From IMG/VR virus record IMGVR_UViG_3300034122_002202, positions 1-64,000 of that record: 64,000 bases of DNA. One strand, written 5' to 3'. This stretch comes from a virus. Position numbers and translations under genes: made by a program. The notes below the pieces were generated by a model, which saw only the letters and a list, made by a program, of their open reading frames with translations, did no database searches and had not been told where the DNA came from. Positions 7,334 through 14,090 of this stretch are shown here, one piece after another (within the stretch, counting starts at the first letter, position 1; each line of letters opens with the position of its first letter).

Positions 7334-7543
7334 TTTTCCCCCATATTTATGCACTTTTTGACTGTTTATAATAACCAAAATTATTAATATTATCCTTACT
7401 AATATACATAGGGCAGAGAGGCTTTTTTACTATAGCGTATTAGGTGAACTAACATGGTATAAGAAAGTGGCTTCCACGCAACAAGATGTATAGTTTTGTA
7501 TACTTTGACATAAGTCCTTTGATACCATATGTTTACGGCTGAA
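7334..7543. other. Intergenic stretch with a GTATAG/GTATAC repeat
   Basis: No convincing gene is seen here. At about 7489-7507 lies ATGTATAGTTTTGTATAC, which recurs in extended form at about 7879-7909 with ten-base periodicity (TATAGTTTTG units). This suggests a binding site for a regulator, or iterons. Confidence 0.4.
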
Positions 7544-7714
7544 TTAATCCCTCCAGAGGCATAATCTAACGAGGTTTTTGTCTTCTGGAGACACGCCAGC
7601 ATCGTGGAGAATCTTCTTGAGTCGAAGGATTTCTGTGGCTAAGACACCGATATCTAGCTCATTAATCGGGTGTTTTTTCTCTAGTTTTTGTTGATACTTT
7701 ATCGATAGTCTCAT
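7544..7714 (-). CDS. Small hypothetical protein (56 aa)
   Basis: A 56-residue frame (MRLSIKYQQKLEKKHPINEL) with TAGGAG 8 bases before the ATG at 7714. Mostly helical and charged. It is preferred to an overlapping frame at 7399-7602 that lacks a ribosome binding site. Confidence 0.55.
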   Translation of the reverse strand: MRLSIKYQQKLEKKHPINELDIGVLATEILRLKKILHDAGVSPEDKNLVRLCLWRD

Positions 7715-7935
7715 TTTCTATACTCCTAATAGGTAAAAAGCTCATATTCCTGCGGAAAAACACACATTTTGTGTCCATAGTGACCACCAAGGTCAAGAAG
7801 GGTTAAAAAAGGCTTAAAAAGGTGCGAATTTGTGACGATTTGCCACTCAAAAACACCATAAAGCTTATTTTTTGTCCAAATGTATAGTTTTGTATAGTTT
7901 TGTATACTTTTGAAACTTCTTTCCTTCCATACCTC

Positions 7936-7965
7936 ATTATTCGTAATAGGTTCATATTTATTCAA
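7936..7965 (-). promoter_or_regulatory. Left-arm promoter copy 7
   Basis: Boxes at 7936-7941 (AATAAT) and 7960-7965 (TTGAAT). It would give a leader of about 200 nt before the gene at 7544-7714. Confidence 0.7.
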
Positions 7966-8114
7966 ATAAAAATTAAAAATATTCGTTTGAATAAAAATCG
8001 ATTTTTCACGAATACTATAATAGAAGCGTGAGGGTGACCGCCACAAACCCGCCTAGATGCAAGTGCTGATAGGGATCGGGGATGCGGTACGACCACAAAA
8101 AAAAAGATTTTTAG

Positions 8115-8160
8115 AGCCATACCTTGGCGAACCCGCTTAATGTCGCTAAGACAAAGCAGG
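8115..8160 (-). ncRNA. Family A structured element 1
   Basis: On the minus strand a stem pairs CCTGCTT with AAGCGGG around an inner stem TGTC/GACA (loop TTAGC). It is followed by the family A tail, which runs GGGTTCGCCAAGGTATGG. It lies downstream of promoter copy 8. Whether it is an independent RNA, a leader or a terminator is not known. Confidence 0.45.
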
Positions 8161-8199
8161 AAGATCATTTCTCAAGTCGAATCGTATTGGCTATACTTT

Positions 8200-8229
8200 A
8201 TTATTCGTATTAGAACGAAAAATATTCAA
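8200..8229 (-). promoter_or_regulatory. Left-arm promoter copy 8
   Basis: Boxes at 8200-8205 (AATAAT) and 8224-8229 (TTGAAT), immediately beyond the terminator that follows the DUF932 gene. Reads into element A1. Confidence 0.7.
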
Positions 8230-8235
8230 AAGAAA

Positions 8236-8278
8236 AAAGAAAAAAACGCAGAGTGGAGTTAAGGGATCTCCACCCTGC
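8236..8278 (-). terminator. Intrinsic terminator after DUF932 gene
   Basis: On the minus strand an 11-bp stem pairs GCAGGGTGGAG (8268-8278) with CTCCACTCTGC (8248-8258), with one mismatch and a 9-nt loop. A T-rich tract follows. A second hairpin (TCCTGC/GCAGGA) lies between it and the gene. Confidence 0.8.
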
Positions 8279-8368
8279 CTGAGTCCTGCCAGCGAGAGGT
8301 TTGCACCAGCAGGATTGTATTAATAAGGGGATAAGCTGCCCAGTTCTTACCCCCCCATCCAAACCATC

Positions 8369-9502
8369 TTAGGCGAACATAAGTTCTTTGCCCAAGATAG
8401 AGTGAACATCCTTGGTAGTCAAGGCATTAGCTTTGTTTCTCAGGCCGATGAACTCGGATTCTGAATAGCTAGCCAAAGCACCACCAACTTCGTTAAGCTT
8501 CTCCCAAGAGGCTTCACCCATCTTTTGGCTTCCTCTCGTAAGAGAGTTGACCATACCAAAGAGAGTCTTGGCGTAGAATGGAGTTTCTTGGCGTTCAATT
8601 GACCAACCATCTTGAACAGCATCGATCTCTGCCTTAGAGAACTTGTAGGTTTGAGCTACAGAAGCAAAGAGTGGAGTCATCGAAGCACCTTCTCCGAAGA
8701 CCATCTTCTTTGTACCCAACAACTTTTCAATCATAACTGGTATGGATTGAATGTGCTTGGCAATAGAAGACTGTATCTGCCTAGACAAGATATCAAGATC
8801 AACCTTACCTCGATGCACTACGCTAACATCGTCATGTCGTACCCATCCAATCATGCCGTTAGTGCAGATTGTACGGAACACGCCAGCAGAAATGTCCAAG
8901 CGGTGCGTACCGATTTCGCTGTTCTTAATTTTAATCAAGCCACCATAGTCGCTATCATCGTCAGACTTAAGGCTAGCAGGAAGCACAACTGAGAAGTTGA
9001 TGAAGTCATCACCAGACTTATCACACGCCACCGCCTGACCGCATTCTTGTGGCAAGAACTGCTTAGTCTGGTCTAAGACCCAATTGTTATCGATAACTGC
9101 ATACCTATCTGACAAGAAAGCCCTACAGCTATCATCCTGATCATTAAAGCGGAACAACATCTCCTTGCCAAAGTCCTCTTGGAAGCTAATGTCTACCAAG
9201 TCCTTAAGGATAGCTTGGTGCTTGACATTACCAGAGTTATATAACTTGTTTAAGGTGAAACTCCCCCACTTTGTCTTACTAGCCAATTGACTAAGGAAAT
9301 GCTTAGTAGGCTTGTATAGCTTATTAGCTCGCTTGTCGAGAATATGAAACTTCTCGTCTGCGATAACAGCTTTGACCCTTGGATCTTCGCCACCTACGGT
9401 GCATAGTGCATCGTGATAGTGATCTTTGTTTTCGTTATAGCGAGCGATAACGCCAGCGTAAGCACCACCAGTAAAACCACGGACAGATCTAACAGCATTC
9501 AT
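8369..9502 (-). CDS. DUF932-like phage protein (377 aa)
   Basis: Size and layout fit the DUF932 (phage/plasmid-like, TIGR03299-type) family. There is an N-terminal region ending in a YAVIDN-like segment and a central block with ICTNGMIGW, reminiscent of the family's conserved C(T/S)NGM motif. Helices follow that in the family end in a short conserved tail. These proteins are common in phages and plasmids. Their biochemical role is not established, although replication or anti-restriction links have been proposed. The ATG at 9502 follows AGGGAG. Promoter copy 9 drives it and a strong terminator follows, so it appears monocistronic. It is the largest protein of the left arm. Confidence 0.75.
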   Translation of the reverse strand: MNAVRSVRGFTGGAYAGVIARYNENKDHYHDALCTVGGEDPRVKAVIADEKFHILDKRANKLYKPTKHFLSQLASKTKWGSFTLNKLYNSGNVKHQAILKDLVDISFQEDFGKEMLFRFNDQDDSCRAFLSDRYAVIDNNWVLDQTKQFLPQECGQAVACDKSGDDFINFSVVLPASLKSDDDSDYGGLIKIKNSEIGTHRLDISAGVFRTICTNGMIGWVRHDDVSVVHRGKVDLDILSRQIQSSIAKHIQSIPVMIEKLLGTKKMVFGEGASMTPLFASVAQTYKFSKAEIDAVQDGWSIERQETPFYAKTLFGMVNSLTRGSQKMGEASWEKLNEVGGALASYSESEFIGLRNKANALTTKDVHSILGKELMFA

Positions 9503-9561
9503 AATAAACTCCCTGTGACTGTGTCACTATTAGTTAAAAATTTAAAACCTCTTACTACTAC

Positions 9562-9591
9562 ATTATTCGTACAAACACGAATTTTATTCAA
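9562..9591 (-). promoter_or_regulatory. Left-arm promoter copy 9
   Basis: Boxes at 9562-9567 (AATAAT) and 9586-9591 (TTGAAT); drives the DUF932-like gene. Its -35 TGA is the stop of the upstream gene. Confidence 0.75.
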
Positions 9592-9773
9592 CTACATTTT
9601 AAAAATCTTGGTTTTTTAGTTACAAGATTTCCATTCTCCCAAGCTCTACCTTCTGGAATTACTTGCCAGTCTTGGCCATCCACTGTAAATGTACCGCCAA
9701 ATACTGACCATGTTCCCTCATCTTTGGATTCCTGCCAAAGCCTTAACAACTCAACTTTAGTTTCTTCGTTCAT
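9588..9773 (-). CDS. Small hypothetical protein (61 aa)
   Basis: Unrecognised protein (MNEETKVELLRLWQESKDEG) with a C-terminal Trp/Gly-rich part. AGGGAG site; overlaps the upstream stop by four bases and ends in the -35 box of promoter copy 9. Confidence 0.7.
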   Translation of the reverse strand: MNEETKVELLRLWQESKDEGTWSVFGGTFTVDGQDWQVIPEGRAWENGNLVTKKPRFLKCS

Positions 9774-10126
9774 TCTGTACTCCCTATTTCATAGTTATCG
9801 CCCCAATGAACATACCCATCTTTCTTGAGCATATGGAAGACTTCAGCGTAATAGATATTATGCCAGTTGAAATCCATAGCCCCACAAGCTTCGATATACT
9901 CTTCGTAAAATTCGGTCATATCTATGTAATCATAGACCGCATCGTAAATGGTATTCTGTAGAACCTCATTATCGCTATCAATTTTGCCAAGTACTTCCAA
10001 ACCATATCTCAGAGCCAATCTACCTCCGAAATGCTCAGCAAGCAGGAATAAATCGCTTTCTGGTGGCTTCTCGTAAGGTTTATCCTTGATCTCTGGCAGA
10101 CTTCCTAGCTTATCGTAACTTCTCAT
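9770..10126 (-). CDS. Hypothetical protein (118 aa)
   Basis: Unrecognised acidic protein rich in Tyr (EFYEEYIEACGAMDFNWHNI). AAGGAG before the ATG. Confidence 0.7.
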   Translation of the reverse strand: MRSYDKLGSLPEIKDKPYEKPPESDLFLLAEHFGGRLALRYGLEVLGKIDSDNEVLQNTIYDAVYDYIDMTEFYEEYIEACGAMDFNWHNIYYAEVFHMLKKDGYVHWGDNYEIGSTE

Positions 10127-10137
10127 AGCTACTCTCC

Positions 10138-10404
10138 TTAGTTAGTAAAAACAAATAACGCATCATCTCCAACCCAACTGCCAACCATATCGCCTTCCCA
10201 CTTCAACTTCTCTGCGAAAAGCCTTGCAGCGTTTGCAAAGTTTTCCTTATATTCCAACTCGTAATCCCAACCAATGGTGAGGTTAGGTTGACGATTTTGC
10301 ATTTTACCGTTACCCAATCTGCACTTAAGGCGTTTGCCCTTTGTATCGGTAATAGGTAGAACCTTAACGAAAATAGTAGCACCACCAACAAACTTAATAG
10401 TCAT
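10138..10404 (-). CDS. Hypothetical protein (88 aa)
   Basis: Unrecognised protein (MTIKFVGGATIFVKVLPITD). The ATG at 10404 is chosen because an earlier ATG in another frame is followed directly by a stop; AAGGAG lies 8 bases upstream. Driven by promoter copy 10. Confidence 0.65.
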   Translation of the reverse strand: MTIKFVGGATIFVKVLPITDTKGKRLKCRLGNGKMQNRQPNLTIGWDYELEYKENFANAARLFAEKLKWEGDMVGSWVGDDALFVFTN

Positions 10405-10425
10405 TTCACATTCTCCTTGTATATA

Positions 10426-10455
10426 GTTATTCGTTAGAACTCCAAATTTATTCAC
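10426..10455 (-). promoter_or_regulatory. Left-arm promoter copy 10
   Basis: Boxes at 10426-10431 (AATAAC) and 10450-10455 (GTGAAT). It starts directly after the stop codon of the upstream gene. Confidence 0.65.
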
Positions 10456-10590
10456 TTACATTTCAAATTTTTTCACAAGTTCTCGATAAAGAAAATCGTA
10501 ATCTTCTTGCCTTATCTCATTAGCCATCAACTTATCATCCAATCTATCAACAGCTTTTTCAAATCTCACTTCTTTTTCTTGTTCGCTCAT
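10456..10590 (-). CDS. Small charged protein (44 aa)
   Basis: The start at 10590 (MSEQEKEVRFEKAVDRLDDK) follows AAAGGAG. The protein is entirely helical in character and highly charged. Unrecognised. It is preceded by the first A-site-promoter-B-site-promoter cassette. Confidence 0.65.
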   Translation of the reverse strand: MSEQEKEVRFEKAVDRLDDKLMANEIRQEDYDFLYRELVKKFEM

Positions 10591-10627
10591 CTCATCTCCT
10601 TTGTTTGTTGTGTCCTTCTCATACTTT

Positions 10628-10657
10628 ATTATTCGTACGAACATGATTTTTATTCAA
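10628..10657 (-). promoter_or_regulatory. Left-arm promoter copy 11
   Basis: Boxes at 10628-10633 and 10652-10657; drives the 44-aa gene. A palindromic upstream site begins 21 bp beyond the -35 box. Confidence 0.75.
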
Positions 10658-10678
10658 AAGATTTTTAAAATATTTTTT

Positions 10679-10696
10679 GTAATACTAAGTATTACC
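10679..10696. promoter_or_regulatory. Upstream site 1 (perfect palindrome)
   Basis: GTAATAC-TAA-GTATTAC plus a final C: a perfect 7-bp inverted repeat around TAA. It lies 21 bp upstream of the -35 box of promoter copy 11. Probable protein-binding site. Confidence 0.6.
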
Positions 10697-10703
10697 AGAA
10701 AAG

Positions 10704-10765
10704 CTATAGGCGTTCCGCATCCCCTATCCCTCTCCCGATACCAGAGAGGCGGGTTGTTTTACATC
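10704..10765 (-). ncRNA. Family B structured element 1
   Basis: On the minus strand a CCTCTC/GAGAGG hairpin is followed by a G-rich tail GGGATAGGGGATGCGG. It lies between promoter copies 12 and 11. It is the most divergent B member. Confidence 0.4.
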
Positions 10766-10816
10766 GGCCCTCCCGATTTTTTTCAAGTTTTAGATTCTTG
10801 TTTTCCTTTCTATACT

Positions 10817-10846
10817 ATTATTCGTTTGAACTTGAAAATTATTCAA
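10817..10846 (-). promoter_or_regulatory. Left-arm promoter copy 12
   Basis: Boxes at 10817-10822 and 10841-10846; reads into element B1. The upstream site begins 20 bp beyond the -35 box. Confidence 0.75.
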
Positions 10847-10866
10847 AAAAATCTTTTTATTTTATT

Positions 10867-10885
10867 GGTATAACAAAGTATAACC
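10867..10885. promoter_or_regulatory. Upstream site 2
   Basis: GGTATAACAAAGTATAACC, 20 bp upstream of the -35 box of promoter copy 12. Confidence 0.6.
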
Positions 10886-10924
10886 ATTTTTGGCTTTGGT
10901 GGTATGGGTAATCCGCTTGCTATT

Positions 10925-10970
10925 CGGGCATTACTTCGGGAACTCCGGTGGTATCCATAGGACACCGCCA
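10925..10970 (-). ncRNA. Family A structured element 2
   Basis: On the minus strand GGTGTCC and GGATACC form a 7-bp stem with loop TAT, flanked by GGC/GCC-type pairing. The family A tail GGAGTTCCCGAAGTAATGCC follows. Confidence 0.45.
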
Positions 10971-10975
10971 GATTA

Positions 10976-11187
10976 AAATTTAACTTTTTTGTTCATTGGA
11001 TAAAAGTTATAAACCAATTTCGCAATCTTTTCAGATTTCTCTTGACAGGTTTTTAACCCCATCAGTATAATTGTCTAGCAGAGGGATTTACTCTCACTTT
11101 TATTAAAAGCCTATCCTATCTCCAAATAGGTTAAAAATAATCTCCATCTGTAAGAGTTCTGTACTTGAGCAAAGATAAGAATAAATA
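10976..11187. other. Gene-free stretch with a plus-strand promoter
   Basis: I see no gene here. The only clear signal is the near-consensus sigma-70 promoter on the plus strand at 11042-11071. Confidence 0.4.
11042..11071 (+). promoter_or_regulatory. Near-consensus sigma-70 promoter, plus strand
   Basis: Perfect TTGACA (11042-11047) and perfect TATAAT (11066-11071) with an 18-bp spacer. It points right, against every gene in this arm, so its product would be antisense to the genes at 11188-11611 or a short RNA. Confidence 0.5.
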
Positions 11188-11382
11188 CTATACATTATCA
11201 CATTCCTCCAATAAAAAGTATTCTGGTACTGGTTCAAGTTCTTGCTTACCAAAGTGAAGCTTAATCCATAATTCTTTGATGTCTGCTTCCTTATAGAAAT
11301 GACCATCTTGTTTATCTAAACTTAATCTAATCAAAGAATGTTCAATCAATCTTTTCTCTGCATTACTTACTTCAATAATCAT
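11188..11382 (-). CDS. Small hypothetical protein (64 aa)
   Basis: Unrecognised protein starting MIIEVSNAEKRLIEHSLIRL at 11382, after TGGAGG. The ATG overlaps the TGA of the 26-aa membrane peptide (ATGA). Confidence 0.65.
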   Translation of the reverse strand: MIIEVSNAEKRLIEHSLIRLSLDKQDGHFYKEADIKELWIKLHFGKQELEPVPEYFLLEECDNV

Positions 11383-11459
11383 TGATCTACCTCCATAAAT
11401 ATCTTTATAAACAAAACCATAGACACATTTAAAAGAAAGCTTGCTGCGATTAATTCCAT
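11379..11459 (-). CDS. Tiny membrane peptide (26 aa)
   Basis: ATG at 11459 after AAGGAAGG encodes MELIAASFLLNVSMVLFIKI plus FMEVDQ, a single hydrophobic helix. It is coupled to both neighbours: its start follows the stop of 11459-11611 and its stop overlaps the next start. Phage micro-proteins of this type often act on host membranes, but no function can be inferred. Confidence 0.5.
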   Translation of the reverse strand: MELIAASFLLNVSMVLFIKIFMEVDQ

Positions 11460-11611
11460 TAAGCACCTTCCTTTATTAGTTTTAATTTTTCGCCCTGTCT
11501 GCCACCCTTGACAGACTTCTTTTTTGATTTGAATACCACCATGCCCCTTGGCGTTTCGCCCCTACGCTCGAAGGGCATATTTACTAATGTAAACCGAATA
11601 GTCCTGCTCAT
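11459..11611 (-). CDS. Small basic protein (50 aa)
   Basis: A 50-residue frame (MSRTIRFTLVNMPFERRGET) with a strongly basic C-terminal half (FKSKKKSVKGGRQGEKLKL). AAGGAG before the ATG at 11611; driven by promoter copy 13. A nucleic-acid-binding role is possible but unproven. Confidence 0.6.
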   Translation of the reverse strand: MSRTIRFTLVNMPFERRGETPRGMVVFKSKKKSVKGGRQGEKLKLIKEGA

Positions 11612-11631
11612 CGTACTTCTCCTTGTAAATT

Positions 11632-11661
11632 ATTATTCGTACAAACACACAATTTATTCAA
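11632..11661 (-). promoter_or_regulatory. Left-arm promoter copy 13
   Basis: Boxes at 11632-11637 and 11656-11661; drives 11459-11611, the membrane peptide and 11188-11382. Confidence 0.75.
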
Positions 11662-11671
11662 AACTTTTTTA

Positions 11672-12019
11672 CTAATCCCGATCATATCTACTTGGTTTAC
11701 GCATAGCATTGCCATGCTCATGAATGAAATCATCAATGCCTTGTGCTTCTTCGTTCTCAAACTCTCTATCTTCAAGCATTTTTGCTACTGCTTGACAACC
11801 ATCTAAGATCCTACAGTGTAAGTAGTTAGGATAAAGCCCAGTGTGACTATCTACATACCATCCCCATTCAAACTTTTCTTCCCATGATGTAACTTTGAAA
11901 GTATTCGACTTCGTGTCATAATCAACGCCCACATTATATTCCCTGCCATTAAGCAGGAGTGGTGGCATATGCTTGCGAAACTCGGCAAAATTCTCAACTT
12001 CGTGAATGATACTGGACAT
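11672..12019 (-). CDS. Hypothetical protein (115 aa)
   Basis: Unrecognised protein (MSSIIHEVENFAEFRKHMPP). The ATG at 12019 follows GGAGAAAG. The middle is rich in Trp and Tyr (KFEWGWYVDSHTGLYPNYLH). Confidence 0.7.
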   Translation of the reverse strand: MSSIIHEVENFAEFRKHMPPLLLNGREYNVGVDYDTKSNTFKVTSWEEKFEWGWYVDSHTGLYPNYLHCRILDGCQAVAKMLEDREFENEEAQGIDDFIHEHGNAMRKPSRYDRD

Positions 12020-12054
12020 TTTTCTTTCTCCGTTAGTGTTAGTTCTCATATCTT

Positions 12055-12084
12055 ATTATTCGTACAAACTTACTTTTTATTCAA
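12055..12084 (-). promoter_or_regulatory. Left-arm promoter copy 14
   Basis: Boxes at 12055-12060 and 12079-12084; drives 11672-12019. Confidence 0.75.
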
Positions 12085-12101
12085 AAAAATCTTTTTTATT
12101 T

Positions 12102-12272
12102 TTACCACCCTTGGCACTCTTCTTGCCTATCTTGTATTACCTTGCAATACTCTTGAGCTTCCTCCAAAGATTTAAACTCTTCCTCAATTTCCTCAATTTC
12201 CATCGTTTCAACGATCCAGTGACCACCAGCATCGTAATTCGCTAAAGCCCAATCGTAAATTTCTTTCCCCAT
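12102..12272 (-). CDS. Small acidic protein (56 aa)
   Basis: MGKEIYDWALANYDAGGHWI, then an acidic helix. ATG at 12272 after AAGGAAAG. The pattern (W-A-L-A-N-Y-D-A-G-G-H-W) is distinctive but not assigned. It is preceded by the second complete regulatory cassette. Confidence 0.65.
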   Translation of the reverse strand: MGKEIYDWALANYDAGGHWIVETMEIEEIEEEFKSLEEAQEYCKVIQDRQEECQGW

Positions 12273-12313
12273 CGTTCTTTCCTTTTCGTTAGTGTTGTTG
12301 TCTTCCATACTCT

Positions 12314-12343
12314 ATTATTCGTTTGAACTCTAAAATTATTCAA
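12314..12343 (-). promoter_or_regulatory. Left-arm promoter copy 15
   Basis: Boxes at 12314-12319 and 12338-12343; drives 12102-12272. Upstream site begins 21 bp beyond the -35 box. Confidence 0.75.
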
Positions 12344-12364
12344 AAGTTTTTTAAATTATTTTTA

Positions 12365-12382
12365 ATTATACTAAGTTATACC
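12365..12382. promoter_or_regulatory. Upstream site 3
   Basis: ATTATACTAAGTTATACC, 21 bp upstream of the -35 box of promoter copy 15. Confidence 0.6.
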
Positions 12383-12397
12383 TAATTTTATAAGTCC

Positions 12398-12436
12398 AGC
12401 CTCCCCCCATCCCCCCTAGATATTTCTCTAGGAGGC
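12398..12436 (-). ncRNA. Family B structured element 2
   Basis: Minus strand: hairpin CCTAGA/TCTAGG, then GGGGGGATGGGGGGAGGC. An outer GCCTCC/GGAGGC pairing is also possible. Lies between promoter copies 16 and 15. Confidence 0.5.
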
Positions 12437-12470
12437 AAGCTTATTTTGTATCGATCCTTCTCGATATTAT

Positions 12471-12500
12471 ATTATTCGTTTGAAACGCAAAATTATTCAA
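12471..12500 (-). promoter_or_regulatory. Left-arm promoter copy 16
   Basis: Boxes at 12471-12476 and 12495-12500; reads into element B2. Upstream site begins 18 bp beyond the -35 box. Confidence 0.75.
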
Positions 12501-12518
12501 AAAAAAATTAAAATAATT

Positions 12519-12536
12519 GGTATAACAAAGTATAAC
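12519..12536. promoter_or_regulatory. Upstream site 4
   Basis: GGTATAACAAAGTATAAC, 18 bp upstream of the -35 box of promoter copy 16; nearly identical to site 2. Confidence 0.6.
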
Positions 12537-12576
12537 TTTGCAAGCTTTTTGGCAGGGCAAAGACGCTTGCTAGCAA

Positions 12577-12630
12577 GGCATACCATCAGGAACCTCGGTG
12601 GTGTCCATAGGACACACCAAGCTTTTTTTT
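12577..12630 (-). ncRNA. Family A structured element 3
   Basis: Minus strand: GTGTCC/GGACAC stem with loop TAT, then the family A tail GAGGTTCCTGATGGTATGCC. Read on the plus strand, the hairpin is followed by eight T residues (12623-12630), so it could also be a plus-strand intrinsic terminator. Confidence 0.45.
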
Positions 12631-12734
12631 AAAGACTACTTTTTTCGTTTTCGGTATCTCACCGTGGTTTGCCCCTTAAAGTAGTAAACAGACCTATCGT
12701 TTAAACTTAATACATTTTTCTTTCCCTCTTGTTG

Positions 12735-12980
12735 TTATATTATATTATTCGTACTAGGCCCGATATTATTCAAAAAATAATCCCAATTCTTTTTAAAATC
12801 TGTATGCAGATATCGCATACAAGTTTGGGCAATGTTACGATATCCAACAATTTTGGCAACAACCTTTACTCTTGCCATATTGCATACCTTGCAATAGTGG
12901 CGTTGAAATATGTTTCCATCATCATCGGTATCTTGCCCTAGATTTTGCCACTTACCATGATTGCAATTCTTAACCTTCAT
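12735..12980 (-). CDS. Small putative zinc-finger protein (81 aa)
   Basis: The N-terminal half carries C6, H8, H28, C30 and C33 in the arrangement C-x-H ... R-H-Y-C-K-V-C, which could bind one zinc ion. ATG at 12980 after AAGGAAAG. Its last codons are formed by promoter copy 17, so coding and promoter sequence overlap. Probably cotranscribed with the gene at 13017-13700. Confidence 0.65.
   Translation of the reverse strand: MKVKNCNHGKWQNLGQDTDDDGNIFQRHYCKVCNMARVKVVAKIVGYRNIAQTCMRYLHTDFKKNWDYFLNNIGPSTNNII
12744..12773 (-). promoter_or_regulatory. Left-arm promoter copy 17
   Basis: Boxes at 12744-12749 and 12768-12773, lying inside the 3' end of the gene at 12735-12980. Reads into element A3. 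Confidence 0.7.
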
Positions 12981-13016
12981 TTTACTTTCCTTTTCTTTAT
13001 GGTCACAATATGTGAC

Positions 13017-13700
13017 CTAGTGATAGATATAGGCCACATTGTTGACATTCTTATCCCAACATTTACGGCAATCGTTGCAGTTTACCTTGCTTGCACCATT
13101 GAAAGCTTCAAGGCTTGCAGGGCAAATATTCTCATGACGATCATCGGCATTAACTGGTGTTCTTATTGCAGTGCTTGTGGGCAATCCTAGCCCCTTGCTA
13201 GGCACTTGATCGACCATGTACATACTTGGCCTAACTGTAAAATTCTTGGCAAATTCGCCATGTATAGCTAAGTATTCCCGAACCATGCCATGTTCTTTAG
13301 TTGGTAACCAGAATTTAACTTCTGGCAGGGCAAGAGCAATCTCATTCATTGCCACTAACATATCTAGACTTTGAACATCGCCACTTGTAAACCACCTAAA
13401 GTATGCATTAGACTTATCTTTCATGTGCTTATATTTCTTGGCTAGTGCTTTAATAAAAGCTTGCTTCCAAGACTCCAAGTCTTCTAGTTGACCTATCCTA
13501 ACATCATCGGCTTTTTTCTTGTTGCCAAAAAGGTATCTACCTTTAAGGGCATAACATCCCTCACATATACTACCCTTAACATCGACTAGCTTGCTTCCAG
13601 TCTTGCATTGTTTAGCTGGTAAATCCCAACTAATCCAAGGCATTTTTTCAGTTTGTGAGAAATTTATTTCTAATGGCTTGATAACTTCTAAACTTATCAT
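13017..13700 (-). CDS. GP88-like Cys-containing phage protein (227 aa)
   Basis: The layout resembles the phage Gene product 88 (GP88) family. An early tryptophan-containing motif (MPWISWDLPAKQC) is followed by a C-x2-CYA motif (SICEGCYALKGRY), a central RWFTSGDVQSLDML segment, and a C-terminal Cys cluster (C-x2-C-x2-C, NCNDCRKCW). The cysteines suggest a bound metal or Fe-S cluster. The biochemical role of the family is not established. AAGGAAAG precedes the ATG and promoter copy 18 drives it. The family assignment is from memory of the motifs and is moderately sure. Confidence 0.6.
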   Translation of the reverse strand: MISLEVIKPLEINFSQTEKMPWISWDLPAKQCKTGSKLVDVKGSICEGCYALKGRYLFGNKKKADDVRIGQLEDLESWKQAFIKALAKKYKHMKDKSNAYFRWFTSGDVQSLDMLVAMNEIALALPEVKFWLPTKEHGMVREYLAIHGEFAKNFTVRPSMYMVDQVPSKGLGLPTSTAIRTPVNADDRHENICPASLEAFNGASKVNCNDCRKCWDKNVNNVAYIYH

Positions 13701-13737
13701 CTTACTTTCCTTGTGTTAGTGTTACTTGCTATACTCT

Positions 13738-13767
13738 ATTATTCGTTTCAACTTTCAAATTATTCAA
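13738..13767 (-). promoter_or_regulatory. Left-arm promoter copy 18
   Basis: Boxes at 13738-13743 and 13762-13767; drives the GP88-like gene. The TGA in its -35 box ends the upstream gene. Confidence 0.75.
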
Positions 13768-13958
13768 AACTTTTCACAATTATTTTCAAATTCTTCAAGT
13801 AGTGCTTGCTCACATTCAAACTTATCGATCATCCTTGAAGTTAATTCTTCAAGATCAAATTCTTCAATTTCTTGACAAGTAGTTGGCATAAGCACTTCCC
13901 AGTTGGGTTCAATATTTTCATCATCGATCACAATTTCAAAATCAGAATCATCATTCAT
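13764..13958 (-). CDS. Small very acidic protein (64 aa)
   Basis: MNDDSDFEIVIDDENIEPNW and a helical, Glu-rich C-terminus. Strong negative charge suggests a DNA-mimic or inhibitor type protein, but this is only an inference. AAGGAAAAG before the ATG. Preceded by the third regulatory cassette. Confidence 0.65.
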   Translation of the reverse strand: MNDDSDFEIVIDDENIEPNWEVLMPTTCQEIEEFDLEELTSRMIDKFECEQALLEEFENNCEKF

Positions 13959-14001
13959 TTTACTTTTCCTTTTCTCTAGTGTTAGTTATCCCTTATACTC
14001 T

Positions 14002-14031
14002 ATTATTCGTTTTAACTTACAATTTATTCAA
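14002..14031 (-). promoter_or_regulatory. Left-arm promoter copy 19
   Basis: Boxes at 14002-14007 and 14026-14031; drives 13764-13958. Upstream site begins 30 bp beyond the -35 box. Confidence 0.75.
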
Positions 14032-14061
14032 ATAAAAATAAAATTATTTTAAATATATTTA

Positions 14062-14079
14062 GTAATACTAAATTATACC
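14062..14079. promoter_or_regulatory. Upstream site 5
   Basis: GTAATACTAAATTATACC, 30 bp upstream of the -35 box of promoter copy 19. Confidence 0.6.
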
Positions 14080-14090
14080 AAATTAAATTA

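Larger units (their letters stand above)
7715..8235. other. Gene-poor stretch with two promoters and a family A element
   Basis: It contains promoter copies 7 and 8, hairpin element A1 (8115-8160) and the TATAGTTTTG repeats near 7880-7907. A GC-rich segment near 8070-8095 partly matches 10710-10730 on the opposite strand. The open frames here lack usable starts, so I call no gene. Confidence 0.5.

Noticed and set aside
7399-7602. Open frame of 67 codons on the minus strand
   Set aside because: No ribosome binding site; overlaps the better supported gene at 7544-7714.
7726-8046. Open frame of 106 codons on the minus strand
   Set aside because: It runs through promoter copy 7 and has no plausible start after it, although its stop lies next to the following ribosome binding site.
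11103-11306. Open frame of 67 codons on the minus strand
   Set aside because: Shadow of the gene at 11188-11382.
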